Under the pieces are notes generated by a model, which worked only from the letters and a program-made list of their open reading frames with translations, did not search any database and was not told the origin of the DNA. The translations under genes and the position numbers were made by a program. From Malachius bipustulatus (taxonomy: Eukaryota > Arthropoda > Insecta > Coleoptera > Melyridae), in the NCBI GenBank assembly GCA_910589415.1, contig OU342630.1, positions 84,626,186 through 84,690,185 on the forward strand: DNA of 64,000 nucleotides, read 5' to 3'. Numbering within the stretch: the stretch's first letter is position 1; every line of letters starts with the position of its first letter. This document shows, piece by piece, positions 35,518 through 47,087 of this stretch.

Positions 35518-36286
35518 TATACAGAGTGATTCAAAATTGAGTGCAAATATTTTAAGGGCTTATTTACCAGCCAAAAAAAGTTTTTTTCATATAATCGTAT
35601 GTCCTAACTTGCTTCGTTTTCTAGATACAGGGTGTAAAATTTTGAAGAAAAAATCGATTTTTTATTAATTAGTCAAAAACCTTTCAGCCGATTTAAATAA
35701 AATTTGGTAGGGTTATTTGTCGTTATAAGGAACTTTCTTTGATGGGAATAACATAAATTTATTAATTCCAGTGGCGTCTCAGAGGGCTACCTACTTGATA
35801 CTTATAGGTAAAATTATGATACGCCACTGCTCTTTTGACAATTTATATTTTTTTTTTAGATTAAGCAGTCAATATTGTAACTTTCTTGCCTCCTGAGCTT
35901 TACTCGTATCTAGCTTTGTTTCCAAGAAAAAAATCAAAATCTGTGCCAGGTCCTATTAAAACACAAGTAGGTAATAAATTCACATCGATTATTGAGATTC
36001 ATTTAATTTAATTCAGGTAGCCCCCTGAGACGCCACTGGAATTAAAATCTTATTCCCATCAAATGAAAGCCCTTATGATAACAAATAAGCCTTTAAAATT
36101 GTATTTAAATAGGCTGAGAGGTTTTTGAGAAATTGATAAAAACAGATTTTTTTTTTTTAATTTTACCCCCTGTATCTAGAAAACGAAGCAAGTTAGGACA
36201 TACGATTATATGAAAAAAACTTCTTATTTTTGGCTGGTAAATAAGCCCTCAAAATATTTGCACTCAATTTTGAATCACCCTGTATA
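35518..36286. mobile_element. Foldback element, family K (769 bp)
   Basis: The ends are TATACAGAGTGATTCAAAAT and ATTTTGAATCACCCTGTATA. The arms, about 290-300 bp, share ATATTTTAAGGGCTTATTTA (left) with its inverse, ATAATCGTATGTCCTAACTT, and a second internal GATACAGGGTGTAAAATTTT end (right: ACCCCCTGTATCTAG). CCAGTGGCGTCTCAGAGGG mirrors CCCTGAGACGCCACTGG. The loop of about 170 bp is unique. No protein is encoded. Confidence 0.85.
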
Positions 36287-36524
36287 ACAAAGGAAGTAGC
36301 ACATTAGAAGCTTATCAACTTCCAGATGAAATTAAAAAACAAGCTTAAATCGATGTAATCAATCTTCTTCCTATAAATACCTAATAACAATTTTTGTTAA
36401 ACAGATTCGTAAAGTTGCCATTTCCATTGTCATTTTAATTTCGATTACGCACAAATGCGTTTCTTAGACACTTGTGTCTAAAAGAGACGCCCTTAGATGT
36501 CTTTTATGCACTATTATGAGTGCG

Positions 36525-36965
36525 TAAAAGTGACATAAATGACAACTAAAAGCAAGGTTTTCATGAAGATTTATGATACTGGCACTTTGACAATATAAAA
36601 TACAAGCCTCTAGAGTTCGTAGATTTCATAAATTTATATTTTTTGACGACTTTGATTCGTTAAATGATACAGATTGCACAAGGAGTGTTTTTAAGCACTT
36701 TGACGATTGTCAAACTTGACCTTCGCCTCGTCTGACAATTTTCGTAGTTCTTATAAACACTGCTTTTGCATTGTGGATCAAACAAGATTTTTTGTCACCT
36801 ACATCTCCAAGAAACAACAATTTATGAATTTTAAATTGTCAAGAAATATAAATTTGTAAACTTTAGAGATTGGTATGATCGTCAAAGTGACAGGCTTCAT
36901 GAACATTCATGAAAACAGGCCTTCAATTATTGTCATTTATGTCACTTCTACGTACTCAGATATAC
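36525..36965. mobile_element. Foldback element, family L
   Basis: The left arm ATGAGTGCGTAAAAGTGACA runs into TAAATGACAA and TTTTCATGAAGATTTATGA. The right arm mirrors it as TGAACATTCATGAAAACAGG then ATTGTCATTTATGTCACTT near 36,937. The interior contains the family seen at 23,870 (ACTTTGACGATTGTCAA, CTTCGCCTCGTCTGACAATT). A direct repeat of ACAAATGCGTTT(C/T)T lies on both sides (36,451 and 36,980), possibly part of the same element. Confidence 0.6.
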
Positions 36966-38669
36966 GTTCCTAAAGACACAAATGCGTTTTTCAAAATATG
37001 AACTTATTGACAAGATTTAACAGAAAAATATTTTCGAAATTGGCGGATATATTGGAAAACAGGTGGTATAAGTCAAAAAAGCGTGAAGTTGGTTAATTGC
37101 ACAAGGAATATAAAAATTGACTCTTTTATGTATGGAAAAAGGGATTTAATTCATTTATCAGTGGAAAATACTCACTTGTTAATGTGTAAAATGGAATAAC
37201 TCATTTAAAACTGAATTTTTTTTTGTGAAAAGAGATACATTTCAACTAGAATTTTGAAATATAGGTAATTATGACTTATTATATTACCTGTTTTTCCATA
37301 CATCCACCAATTATGCCACTAGGTAGGTACCTACTGATTATACCGAAAGTAATCACTATCTTTTTATTAAAAAAAAACACCCCACCCTGTACTATTGTCT
37401 GAAAAAAATGGTCATATCAGCAACTACTGATGAATTATGCCAAAAAATTCCAAAAAATCATTTTGTAAAATATTTCGTTCATCGCTAATGACGATGAAAT
37501 AGAAGTGTCTGAAATATCTGTCAGTTCTCAGTGTTTAGAGGGAATTGTTAAATAAATTGTGTTTCAAGTATAATCACATACCACTGATTATATTTAAAAA
37601 AGGTATACCTGCATCGAAACTATTTTATTTTTAATAATTTAATATTAAAAAAAATTCTGATTTGGTTGGTACCTACTTACTCAAAATCCGCACTTACTAT
37701 GTATCGTGCCGAATTTCGTAAATATTACAAGAGAAAAGTAGAACACCTCAAGGAAGGAGGCACTTACAAATTACGATCAATAAATTTTGAAAGACCTTGT
37801 TTATTATCAAATAGCCATATTTTGTTCACTTTAATAACATAACTTAAACCAATTATTATAAACTTCACAATAACGATATTAAATTCATAAGATTCCAATA
37901 CTGTTCCTCTATAAGCAAACTTTTCCAACATAAGCCAGACCGTGCTTCAAAACAATTCAACACTAACGTCTTTCTTTATTGCTCCCTCATTTATTTGAGC
38001 CTAAACAAAAATAAATAGATTTGCAATAATTATTTTAAAATATGTAGAATCTTTTCGTTACTTCAGTTTGTTGGAAGGATTTATTAAATCAACGGATAGA
38101 CAGACCAGCTGATTAATAGTTAACTTCATTAACCATTCATCTATAGAGACTCATTAAAGTGATTGCATAATTATTGTTTCGGTTTATAATCCGATAGTAA
38201 ACATATGTTACACAGTTTTGATAAACAGTGAGTAAAACAAGTTGGATTTATGGATACAAACAGAAAAAATCCTATTGGTATCTCAAAGATAGATTAGACC
38301 ACCAGTTATTGGTTATTGCCACATAAAATAGTAAAATCATCTAGTAGGCTTGGGTGTTTTGTGGTCTATTAAGACCTCCAGATAAAAAAAGGTCCGGCGC
38401 ATTTTATACCACTTATTTCAAAGAGAGATACGTCCTGAAACTTATGATATTCCTCAATTGAAAATTTATGAACCTTTTTTAACTTCAAATAAGCCAATGT
38501 CGTGGTAGGCCACGCTACAGAGATTTAGACTGAGCATTTTTTTTAAGTGTTAGAAGGAAACCAACTGCGCCATTGTTTGGAGAATAGTTTCATATTATGA
38601 TATTGTACGATGTTTTTCACTTGACTTTATTATTTATAACTTTTTCATTCACAATTATGGAAGAAATCG
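36966..38669. other. AT-rich DNA without recognised gene
   Basis: A worn CACCCTGTACTATTG end lies near 37,383. Otherwise nothing recognisable, and no frame over 60 codons deserves notice. Confidence 0.45.
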
Positions 38670-39110
38670 CTGTTAATTTATTTTTATTACAGTTGAGCGA
38701 ACCTTCACAAAACTATGTTGACACACTCTATGAGATATTTCTTTAAAAAATAACATATTCCTATTATACAGCTTAGATAGTTTCCATGATTTCGGGATGG
38801 TTCTGGTTTTGTAACATAGATTAAAAACCAATGTTAGTGGCTTTTCAAAGACCGAACAGCAATCCCTTAAGGGGAAAGAGGGAATCAAATCAAGGCCCGC
38901 AGTGAGCTTGACTTTGAGCATCCTCAATGAGTTAGAATCACCTCCTCTGTGGAACAGTCAGCACACAGAGTATCAAGGGGAGCAAACAAAGCTGAACTAT
39001 CGACCTCGGAGGTTGAGGCAATAAACTGAGACAAAGTACTTGAAGCAAATGCATCAACGATAACGTGACTATCCGAGACTATAATACCTCACCATCGGTA
39101 TCAAAACTAT
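38670..39110 (-). pseudogene. LINE reverse transcriptase fragment
   Basis: On the minus strand one frame reads KLTAGLDLIPSFPLRDC and then VFEKPLTLVFNLCYKTRTIP (about 38,775-38,910), the first conserved blocks of a non-LTR reverse transcriptase; most relatives have GPD where this has GLD. Upstream in another frame (about 38,940-39,085), VDAFASSTLSQFI and EEVILTH match the region just before it. Downstream, QHSFVKVRSTV resembles the later Q-GF--GRST block, so the stretch between has been deleted. The catalytic FADD-type motif is absent. With the endonuclease piece at 39,785-40,245 it forms one minus-strand element, in the correct order, split by a foldback at 39,424-39,800. It is not functional. 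Confidence 0.75.
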
Positions 39111-39423
39111 AAGGAATGTGGGATACTGATTTCTTAGGTACTATAAATACTTCAAGGATTTGATTGGATCAGAGGATATGTTCGTCTCAATATCTCCAGA
39201 TACATACAGATTCCTGAAGGTGGATAGTAACAAAAGGGTCATCTTAATTTATCTTGTACCTCCTCCATGGCCAATTCTTCTCCCTAGTTTGTTTTTTGAG
39301 AACCGCCTCAGCCTATAACTTCTTCCCAATTCCATCATAATAAGTTCTGAAATTTATATGGAGTATTTAAGACTACTTTTGACATACATTTTGCACCTAT
39401 CGTAGATCTGACTGCACTTCAGG
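39111..39423. other. Probable LINE interior, unrecognised
   Basis: This lies between the reverse transcriptase relic and a foldback, where the spacer between endonuclease and reverse transcriptase would be expected. One minus-strand frame reads REKNWPWRRYK, which may belong to that spacer. No domain is certain. Confidence 0.3.
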
Positions 39424-39800
39424 ATGTAACGTGTTCTCTGAGTTTGTCTGAGAAAATGTAATAACAATGGTGTTTATAGTTTAAATTTGTAACAAGTGAT
39501 TTATGAGTTATAAACATATAAAAATATAAACTAATGAAAATCGTCAATATTTCATTTTCAAATCAGCTTATATTGAAAATGGCTCAACATATCGGAAAAC
39601 AACTTACATGTCCCCATCTTAACTTTTCATTTTGCATCCTATTGTTGAGAATTTTTTACTTGTGATGAAAACTTGCAGATTTTTCATCACCCTGTGTCAT
39701 CACCCATTAAATTCATTCACACAGCAGGATACCACATGAAAAGTTAAGATAGTAAGCAGTTTTCCGATATCACAATTATTGTGATCAGAAACTGGCAATC
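39424..39800. mobile_element. Core-family foldback, one arm shortened
   Basis: GTCTGAGAAAATGTAATAAC at 39,448 starts a left core arm without its outer end. It continues GAGTTATAAACATATAAAAA, AAATGGCTCAACATATCGG and CTTACATGTCCCCATCTTAA. The centre is ACTTGCAGATTTTTCATCAC. The right arm is cut after GAAAAGTTAAGATAGTAAGC and a short GCAGTTTTCCGATATCAC. It separates the two LINE pieces on either side. Confidence 0.65.
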
Positions 39801-40245
39801 TTCACGTCGGAGCAATTCATACAGTAAGACCAAATTACTTTTTTAAAGTTCCAGGTATCAGGAGTGAGTTGTACTTTCTTATTTGGTCTCCTGTAAAGAT
39901 CAGTGGGGAGTGGTATCTCTGGTATCTCAGTAACAATTGTCGGGTCACTGTCCTCTCTCACTAGGGCCTCAACAGGTGCCCGAGCCCTAGGAGCAGACTT
40001 GAGAAAGGCAAGATCTAAAATTCGGCCATTCGTGTTCCTTGTCTGGTTACATTCCTTCAATTGAATCATTTGAAGAAACTCTTCTAAACACACCAAACGC
40101 TCTGTCCGAACCCTGTCGATCAGCACACTGCGTGACGAATTGAAGTCTCCAAGAATAATACATGCAGTCACTCTCATATAAACACCCAAACGAACACAGA
40201 CACCGAGTATAATTATACTGAGTCAGATTGAAGTTGGGGCACGTA
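39785..40245 (-). pseudogene. LINE endonuclease fragment
   Basis: On the minus strand a 134-codon frame contains CIILGDFNSSRS (about residues 10-21) and LKECNQTRNTNGRILDLAFL (about residues 44-63). GDFN followed by a block ending in R-LDL is the signature of the apurinic-type endonuclease domain of non-LTR retrotransposons. The later SDH motif is not recognisable; the frame continues with TPDTWNFKK, which resembles the linker after the domain. The N-terminal catalytic part is missing or beyond recognition. The reverse transcriptase piece follows at lower coordinates, as it should on this strand. Confidence 0.7.
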
Positions 40246-40355
40246 AATGCAGATAAATAAAAGTGACCTGACCTACTTACTCTCCACCTCCACTCGCGCA
40301 AATACTTCAGTTCAGGACTGTGCAATAAAGAGCCATTTGACAGTTTTGGTTAAAC

Positions 40356-40577
40356 TAATAATGGGTGATCCACAAAATTTTTCATCAACAATCCATTCAA
40401 CATTTTTCAAGCCTTGGAAAAAATGAAGCATGTCTGCCAGTCTGTCAGATAAAATGCAAACTATTGGTAGGTGCAAACTAAACTCAGGTGCAATGAGCTC
40501 AGACATGACTGCAATAGCCATCTCTCTCTTTCAAGGCACTAGTTGATGAAAAATTTTGTGGATCACACGACATATTA
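40356..40577 (-). mobile_element. MITE, family 1, copy b
   Basis: Reverse-orientation partner of 3,397-3,593. The ends are GGGTGATCCACAAAATTTTT and AAAAATTTTGTGGATCACAC. The interior matches (AGACATGACTGCAATAGCCA against the other copy's inverse). This copy is about 25 bp longer through small internal insertions near the left end. It lies about 110 bp from the endonuclease relic. A 69-codon minus frame over it is not a gene. Confidence 0.8.
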
Positions 40578-40974
40578 AACATTGTCATGGATTAAAAATA
40601 TTAATCAAGCGTTATTAATCCAACAATTTCCCAAAAGCATCAAAATTTGATTTAAGTAAATTATAAAATATTAAGAAAAAACATGAGAATCGTGGAACAT
40701 AGAGCAATTTAAGCAAATTGCCATCATTATCATATTCGCTCACAGCGTCGTTGCTCTGTTACAAACTGGGCTCGACCGTAAATTCTTTCACCATGAAATT
40801 ATTAAATAAATAGCGTTGATATAACGTTCAATTTTTCCATGAAAATTCCTGGAAGTGAAGTTAAACTCAAAAAATTTTTCCCAATTTGACTATAAATGTT
40901 ATCTTAAAAAAAAAACAACTTTTAGTAGAATGTTTACAATTATTTCCGTAATAAAAATTTAATGTAAATATTTG

Positions 40975-41483
40975 ATCAGAAATTACTGGGTCATATTTAT
41001 TTACTCGGTCGGATTTAATGGACAACTTCACCATAAGTTTCTTCTGGAACAGTTACCTTTCGTTTTAGAAGACATGCTTATAAAACGTGATTGACCATGT
41101 GGTTTGACGGTTCTTCTTCAAATTTTAGTTTTCAATTTAGAGAATATTTAAAAACCGTTTTCCCAAACCAGTGAATCGGCCGTGTTGGACCTAGTCCGTG
41201 TCCTCCACAATCGCCAAAGTTAAATCCTGTAGATTTATTTTTTTGGAATAACTATATAAGAATTATATTTACGCTACAACTGTGAAAACAATAATTGAAG
41301 ATTTACGAGCGAGGATTATTTATGACTCAAAAATGTTATCAGGAAAATGAAGAAATGCTGCTACTTGCTCAGCCAACAATCATATCTTCGACGTGCTCTC
41401 AAGCATTACAGAAAAAGAGGATAATGTTGAGCATTTATTATAAAAAAATTCTTTTTGAGTTGATTTTTTGTTTACTGCTTAAT
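40975..41483 (+). pseudogene. DDE transposase C-terminal relic (DUF4817-associated type)
   Basis: Several frames in order give a recognisable protein. FNGQLHHKFLLEQLPFVLED lies at about 41,014-41,073. FREYLKTVFPNQ follows at about 41,137-41,172. IGRVGPSPC and PPQSPKLNPVDLFFW run to about 41,250. IIEDLRARI follows near 41,292-41,318, and DNVEHLL near 41,421-41,441. The P-SPDLNPLDFFLWG-like block with a preceding F-N-WIGRGGP block is characteristic of the DDE transposases that carry DUF4817 at their N-terminus in insects. At least two frameshifts and a stop (after FPNQ) break it. The N-terminal half is absent. It is related by family, not demonstrably by descent, to the DUF4817 start at 10,765. 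Confidence 0.7.
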
Positions 41484-42956
41484 TTATTGTAGCAAATCAT
41501 TCCTCGTTCAAATTTACTTACAATTTAGAAATTTCCTTTGGTGCATCACCTATTCAAATATCTTCTTTCAAAACACTAAAATTTTTGTTTCCTTTCAAGT
41601 GAATGACTAAACCTCGAAGCATAACCTTTCTCAAAGCATAATGTTCTTAACGATCAAATATGCATCAGTAGACTGCACAATAAACCTTTAAAAGTCTATA
41701 AAATAAGAAATACGCACTGTAGAGTCTTTGCTGCTCTGCTACTAGATGAAATGACACTTCGAGATGGAGTGAATTTTCTTACTCATGCAAGGTGACCTCA
41801 ACTTTCCTCTAGCTTGAAATATGACACCACTTTTATAAACCGCTTTAAAGCCACCTACGAACGAAACCCAGATGTCATACCCTCTTTATATGAAATATTA
41901 AGTAGATGCCTTTCTCAACTAAACAAAAGTTTCCCAGCTACTCTACTATTTCTTGATCAAAATATCGCTCCGCAAGTTTTCTCATGCATACCATGCTAAA
42001 TGCAAATCCCTAAAACCTATTAAAACTGATTCCCATTTTATTATAAATTCTTTAAGACGCTCTAAAAAAAAAAACTATAGATATTTATACAGCTCGCAGA
42101 TGAAATTATTTTTACGTATTTATACCAGATGACTACTTGCTACGTCACGGTGAACATTATGAATATTTTAACACCAATCACTACAACATTTCCCAAGACT
42201 CTTTCTGTTAACTATTGTCAATGAAATAATTTATTATCCTTAACGAGGCGGAAAATGGGCAGCACGTGAAGTAACAATCTCTGGATGCCTTTCAAGTTAC
42301 GTTTCAGAAAGCAATTGTTGGCAATTGAAAGCAATAGTTTGGTAATAAAAGAAAAGAGATCAATACGCTTACTATAATAATTCAAATGTGCGGTTTAACA
42401 TTTATTTATTTTTATTATTTTTATTCAATAATAGTCTAAGATCAGTACCATAAATTGAAGGGCTTACCAGATAAATATAAAATATTAAGAAAACTCGAAT
42501 AAATTTTCTTTCTAAAATGTTTTAGTTAATTTTAGTTACGTTTAAAATATCTGTTTTGTAAATGATATTTAAACACCCAGTATCTCAGTTAAAAAACATT
42601 TTCGTAAAAAAAAAAAATAATTTTCCTAATGGTTTGGCTTTATCTGCAAGCTCTTCAATTTATGATATTTATTCTACAGACTGTTAAATAAAAATAATAA
42701 AAATACAAAACTGTTAAAAAGACTACATTTGAATTTTTCTTGAAAAGGGTAAAAATGGTTAAATAAGCTTATTTTGGGAGCTTATAAACGGTTATAAAGC
42801 ATATATCCTTATAAGCTTATAAGGAATTGATCTGAAATTTTTACGAAGAGAGGAGAGGAGAGAGAAACGGCAAGTATACCCAACGATTAATGCATAAAAG
42901 AGTGAATGTAGATCGTATGAGTATAAAGCACATAAAGTGCAATTACTAGCCTGTTA
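41484..42956. other. AT-rich DNA without recognised gene
   Basis: A 61-codon frame at 41,814-41,999 shows no family resemblance. Near 42,745, AAAAGGGTAAAAATGG resembles part of the 650-bp unit family, so the related piece at 43,105 may once have extended here. Confidence 0.4.
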
Positions 42957-43102
42957 AATGGGGTCGGATTATTCCTCCATCGCCCTAACAGTTGTCATGC
43001 TGGCAGTGCCCGAAATTCCAATCAAGAGAGCCTCCACACAAACAACAACAGAGCCAACCAGAGTACCAGAACAACCACACACGTGTTTCTTTTATGCTTG
43101 AA
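42957..43102 (+). other. GC-richer patch with a 47-codon frame
   Basis: From ATG 42,957 a frame reads MGSDYSSIALTVVMLAVPEI and ends near 43,100. GSDYSS-like sequence could be the end of a LINE endonuclease domain (GSDH), but the neighbouring motifs are absent. The patch stands out by composition between AT-rich flanks and interrupts the 650-bp-unit relic. It is unrecognised. Confidence 0.2.
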
Positions 43103-43104
43103 AT

Positions 43105-43559
43105 TTTTACAGTCGATAACTAGATATATTAATAGCCTTTAAGCATAAAAAACTTCAAGAAGCAAGTAAGAAAAATGGCGGAGATATTCGAATTCTTTCA
43201 CATGATCTTTATTTCTCTACAATTTCAAATTTTCAGTTTACAAAACTCGTCTGTAACTTTTTCGAATTTATTAAAGCCAGTGTAAAAATAGTATTTTTTA
43301 AATAAAGTTGGCCAGTGGCGAGCATGAAAAAGGGACAAGATTGATAATTTTTTTTATTTTGTTAAATTTTAACATCCATTTTATGGCACGTTTTCAACCA
43401 AACTAAATTGAAATTTTCACAGTGAACAACTACGCTAATAAAACCTGACTATGGAAAATTACAGAAAGCCAATTTAAAAGGCGGTGAAAATATTCATAAG
43501 TGAATCGCATAAAAATATAGTATTTATATGCGATTGATGCGCAAGAAGGTTTTTTTATC
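43105..43559 (+). repeat. Second locus of the 650-bp unit family
   Basis: Matches 33,360-34,492 in part: AAAATGGCGGAGATATTCGA, TTTATTAAAGCCAGTGTAAA, GGCCAGTGGCGAGCAT, GTGAACAACTACGCTAATAA, ending TGCGCAAGAAGGTTTTTTTA then TC at 43,559, exactly where the array at 34,492 ends. The left side is a partial unit. Confidence 0.75.
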
Positions 43560-44994
43560 ATCTGAATAATACTATCCAAATTTGGAGGGTTCCTCGCGAG
43601 GCACTCTCCATTTCCCTAAAGTACAACGCGCAATTATTTAATTTGAAATTATTTACGCAGTTTCTATATATTCAAGCGGCCGTATATTAAAAGAAATCAT
43701 ATTTTTATAGGAAACGTTAGTTTTTATTCAGCGGTTTGTACAAGCATTTAAGAAAATATTTGTTATGAAAACAACACTTATGACATCAAAGATGAAATAT
43801 CGCCAGAAATAATAGCTCCGGTAGAAAGAAACTATGTTTATTTTTGCATTGTTTTTTTTTAAATAGGAAAAATTCTAAAGAAAAACAATAATTTGGATTT
43901 TAATTTAGAAAAGAAAATAATAAGAAATACTTAGCAATACAGGAATAACATTTAAATGCTCTTTAGCCTATCAAGAAGTTCCGGTAAAAAAATTTTATGA
44001 GGAAAAATTTACACGGGTGTAAAACGGAAATTTTATCTAGTCGTTGAAATATGTATTTTATTTTTATTACTTCTCGTTAAATTTAAAGTCTGAAATGTTT
44101 TTTATTGCATAACGCAACCCACACTTCTGAGTGTCAATTGTTTTTTAAATCGTTATTACTAGTCGACTAAAGATATGTAGAATTTGGTTATGCAATTCAA
44201 GCAGAAAACACGGTTTTTTGTGTGATAGGTCTAAATCTGTAAATTTCGTAGGGTGTTCGATTGAGAGGTGAAATTCTAAAATTCGACTTCTTCTACCCCT
44301 TGTGAATGCTCCACTATCTTTGATTTAAAAGGGGTATTTGTTGTTTGCATTTTACGACATTGATTATTAACTTTTTCTCAAAAAAAGTTAAAGAACTAAC
44401 AATAAAAGAATACATACTCTCTACAAGTTTGCCTATATGATATTTTTCCATATTCGCAATAGTCATTTTTTTAAATTACTTCTTTTTTAAACCACAATTC
44501 AAAAATTTCTACAAAAGTTATAATGCCCAAAATTGATTGATTTTTTATGACAATAACTCATCGATTGGATTAATAATGATTGTTACCCACATTGTGCAAC
44601 TTTCTGTGAAGTCAGATAACTGTGCGTTTTTTTTTTTACTTTCGCGGTAGTTTTTTAAGTAGGTGGTAGAGCTACTAGGTTGAATTTACTTTTTGCAAAT
44701 TAGTTGTCAAAATTTTTGTTTATATCTGAACACATTTGAGCCGTCAATTCTTGTAGTTGCATCTCCATTTAGGTAAAGATATTTTGATCGTTCACCAGCA
44801 TTGTCATGGACCCTGGGATCAGCATATTCTGTCCTTAAATGGATCAACAAAAACTGTAATCTTTTATTTAAGTTGAGATGAATTTAGGCAACCCCAAAAA
44901 CTGTTGTCTACATCATCTCGCAGCCATGACGATTGAGAGCAAGAAAAAAGGAAATATTCCTCGAAATCAGGTGACCAGCATGTTTAAAGCTATA
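43560..44994. other. AT-rich DNA without recognised gene
   Basis: No gene, no repeat match, and no frame of 60 codons that looks coding. Confidence 0.45.
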
Positions 44995-45620
44995 TACAGG
45001 GTGAAGCGTTAGAACCTTAGGGTATTCTTATATGAACAAGTCTCTAGAGTAGAAGTCTAACAGCGGGTATTATAAAGGCTCATTAAGTTAACGGGCAGAT
45101 TTCTGTGGCCATTTCTGAAGAAGGTATCGAGTCTAAGTGAAAATTATTAAAATTGATCTATTCTTGACATGAAAGTAATTACCAAAATGTTAATAGAAGT
45201 AATTTGACGTCGATATTAGCTTCAAAAACAAGCACAGAAATCTGCCCGTTAGCCTAATGAGCCTTTATAATATTGGCTGTAAAATTTTTTTCGTATATGA
45301 TCAATACTCGTCAATTTTGACGAGTTGACGAAAATCCCAATCTTCCATTTTCAAAGCAGCTTACATTATAAAATGGACCAATAAGATATTGGAAAATGGT
45401 TTACATGTCCCTAGATTAACTTTCCATATACTATGCTGTGGTGGTACAGAAATATTTTAATATTTTTTTAAATTTTTTTTTTTTTTTGAAAATCGCCTAT
45501 TTTTCATAACTGTGTACCTATATAAATTTTATCCGCATAATAAGATTCTACATGAAAAGTTAAGATAAGGACATGGAGGCCATTTTCCTATATCTTGATC
45601 CGTTTTCGATCCAAGCTACA
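44995..45620. mobile_element. Family H foldback, copy b, worn
   Basis: Starts TATACAGGGTGAAGCGTTAG and continues TATTCTTATATGAACAAGTC and AGAGTAGAAGTCTAA, as the left arm at 17,316 does. It is then interrupted by a smaller foldback (45,068-45,280). Afterwards GTCAATTTTGACGAG and the core (CCCAATCTTCCATTTTCAAA, ATGGTTTACATGTCCCTAGA) appear. The right core arm is present near 45,550-45,610 (GAAAAGTTAAGATAAGGACA). The outer right arm is lost. Confidence 0.6.
45068..45280. mobile_element. Small foldback nested in family H copy b
   Basis: The ends ATTATAAAGGCTCATTAAGT and a following TAACGGGCAGATTTCTGTG mirror CACAGAAATCTGCCCGTTAG and CCTAATGAGCCTTTATAAT. The arms are about 40 bp, the loop about 130 bp. 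It does not carry ATACAGGGTG ends. Host sequence resumes on both sides, supporting insertion. Confidence 0.7.
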
Positions 45621-46090
45621 GAAGGGTACATTACTCGTATAAATTTTTTACATTTTTTGTCCTATAATGTATGCTACGCATGATAATTTAAAACAAGTCA
45701 GTGTCAAATAAATTTTAGAGCTTGTACAAACTTGCTGCGCAATTAATTTTTTATAAGCTCTCGAGCTTTCTAAAAAAAAATCCCATATAATGCCTACTTT
45801 TCGGATGGCACCGTATATAATAAGAAAAAATACGATTTCCCGAAAAGATTACTTTTTACCTTCAATAAGTAATAAATATCTAAAAGAACTTGAAATTGTC
45901 ATTTTTGTTCTGGCAAGAGAGTGATCCGGTACTTCGATTTCCAAATTCACTGGTTTGCGCGACATTATGCATTATGTTGTTTTTACAACCCCCCCCCCCC
46001 CTTGCAGGATTTTTCCTAAGGGAAATTTCTTTATTTTTTTCAGAATCAAATCTGACTAATAGAATAATTATAGGTTTATTATACTATAAC
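45621..46090. other. Unassigned DNA with a C-run
   Basis: A 13-C run at 45,989-46,001 is preceded by a 91-codon frame (45,890-46,165) that encodes the run as prolines and has no known domain. No gene is supported. Confidence 0.4.
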
Positions 46091-47087
46091 TATACAGGGC
46101 GGTGCACCATGTATCCTTCTCTATATATTGCCTCTCCTAACGCTAACAGATACAGGGTCGGTTAAACAAATCCAAAGGAGCGCAATTTTGTGGCCATCTC
46201 GATTCCGTCGAGACATACAAGATATCAGTGACCGTTCCTGAAATATCCTGAAAAAACTGAAAAATCGAGATTTCTTATTTTTGCCATATCTTTTTTATTA
46301 TCGGAGATTAAGGAATAATTTTTTGTGGGCTTACATAAGTCGGCAAGAGCTACCACATTTCAAAAATTTTCAAAGCCGACTAGATCCCAGAATTTTCATA
46401 GTCAGCTTTCGTTTTTCTTATGGCCACCATAGTGTTTTTTTATGTTGTTCGGTATAAAAAAAATCATAAAAACTAAAAATTGTTAAACTTCAAAAAAAAA
46501 ATTATTCTTCTTTTTTCTTTACAAAAAAGACACATTTTTAGACCGAATTTCATAGATAAATTAAAAAAACCATAAGGCAAGCACTATTTCGGCGTATTTT
46601 ACAAATGTTGACGTTTTTCGACGATTTTTTATTAGGTTTTTCTTTGAAATATTAAGAATAAAAATTTAAAAAATTTTTTTTTGAAGTTTATTAATTTTTG
46701 GTTTCCATCATTTTTTTCATATCGAACGACATAAAAAAATAATATGGCGGCTATAAGAAAAATGAAAGTTGACTGTGAAAACTCTTGGATCTAGTAGCCC
46801 TTGAAATTTTTTGAAATGTCAGATGGATAGCTCTTAACGGCTTATGTAAGCCTACAAAAAATTATTTATTAATTTCCAATAATAAAAAAGATATGAGGAA
46901 AATATGAAATCTCGATTTTTCAGTTTTTTCAGTATATTTCAGGAACGGTCACAGATATCTTGCATGTTATGACGAATTCGAGATGGCCACAAAACTACGC
47001 ATCTTTTCTCTAATTTAACCGACCCTGTATCTCTTAGCGTTCAGGAGATAGCAATATAGAGAAGGATACATGGTGCACCCTGTATAA
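46091..47087. mobile_element. Foldback shell enclosing a complete family E copy
   Basis: The outer arms, about 58 bp, begin TATACAGGGCGGTGCACCAT and end GGTGCACCCTGTATA. They mirror across CCTTCTCTATATATTGC and GCAATATAGAGAAGG. Directly inside, a second pair of ends (GATACAGGGTCGGTTAAAC at 46,150; TTTAACCGACCCTGTATC at 47,031) delimits family E. The whole is symmetric over 997 bp. The inner ends have the same ACAGGGT word as the outer ends. Confidence 0.85.
46150..47031. mobile_element. Foldback element, family E, copy b (best preserved)
   Basis: Arms of about 400 bp. The left includes GTGGCCATCTCGATTCCGTC, AAATATCCTGAAAAAACTGA, AAAGCCGACTAGATC and ATGGCCACCATAGTG. The right repeats these inverted, with AATATGGCGGCTATAAGAAA and CAGGAACGGTCACAGATATC. 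The short middle near 46,560-46,620 is not mirrored. Copies or halves occur at 12,883, 13,145, 30,960 and 32,085. Confidence 0.85.
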
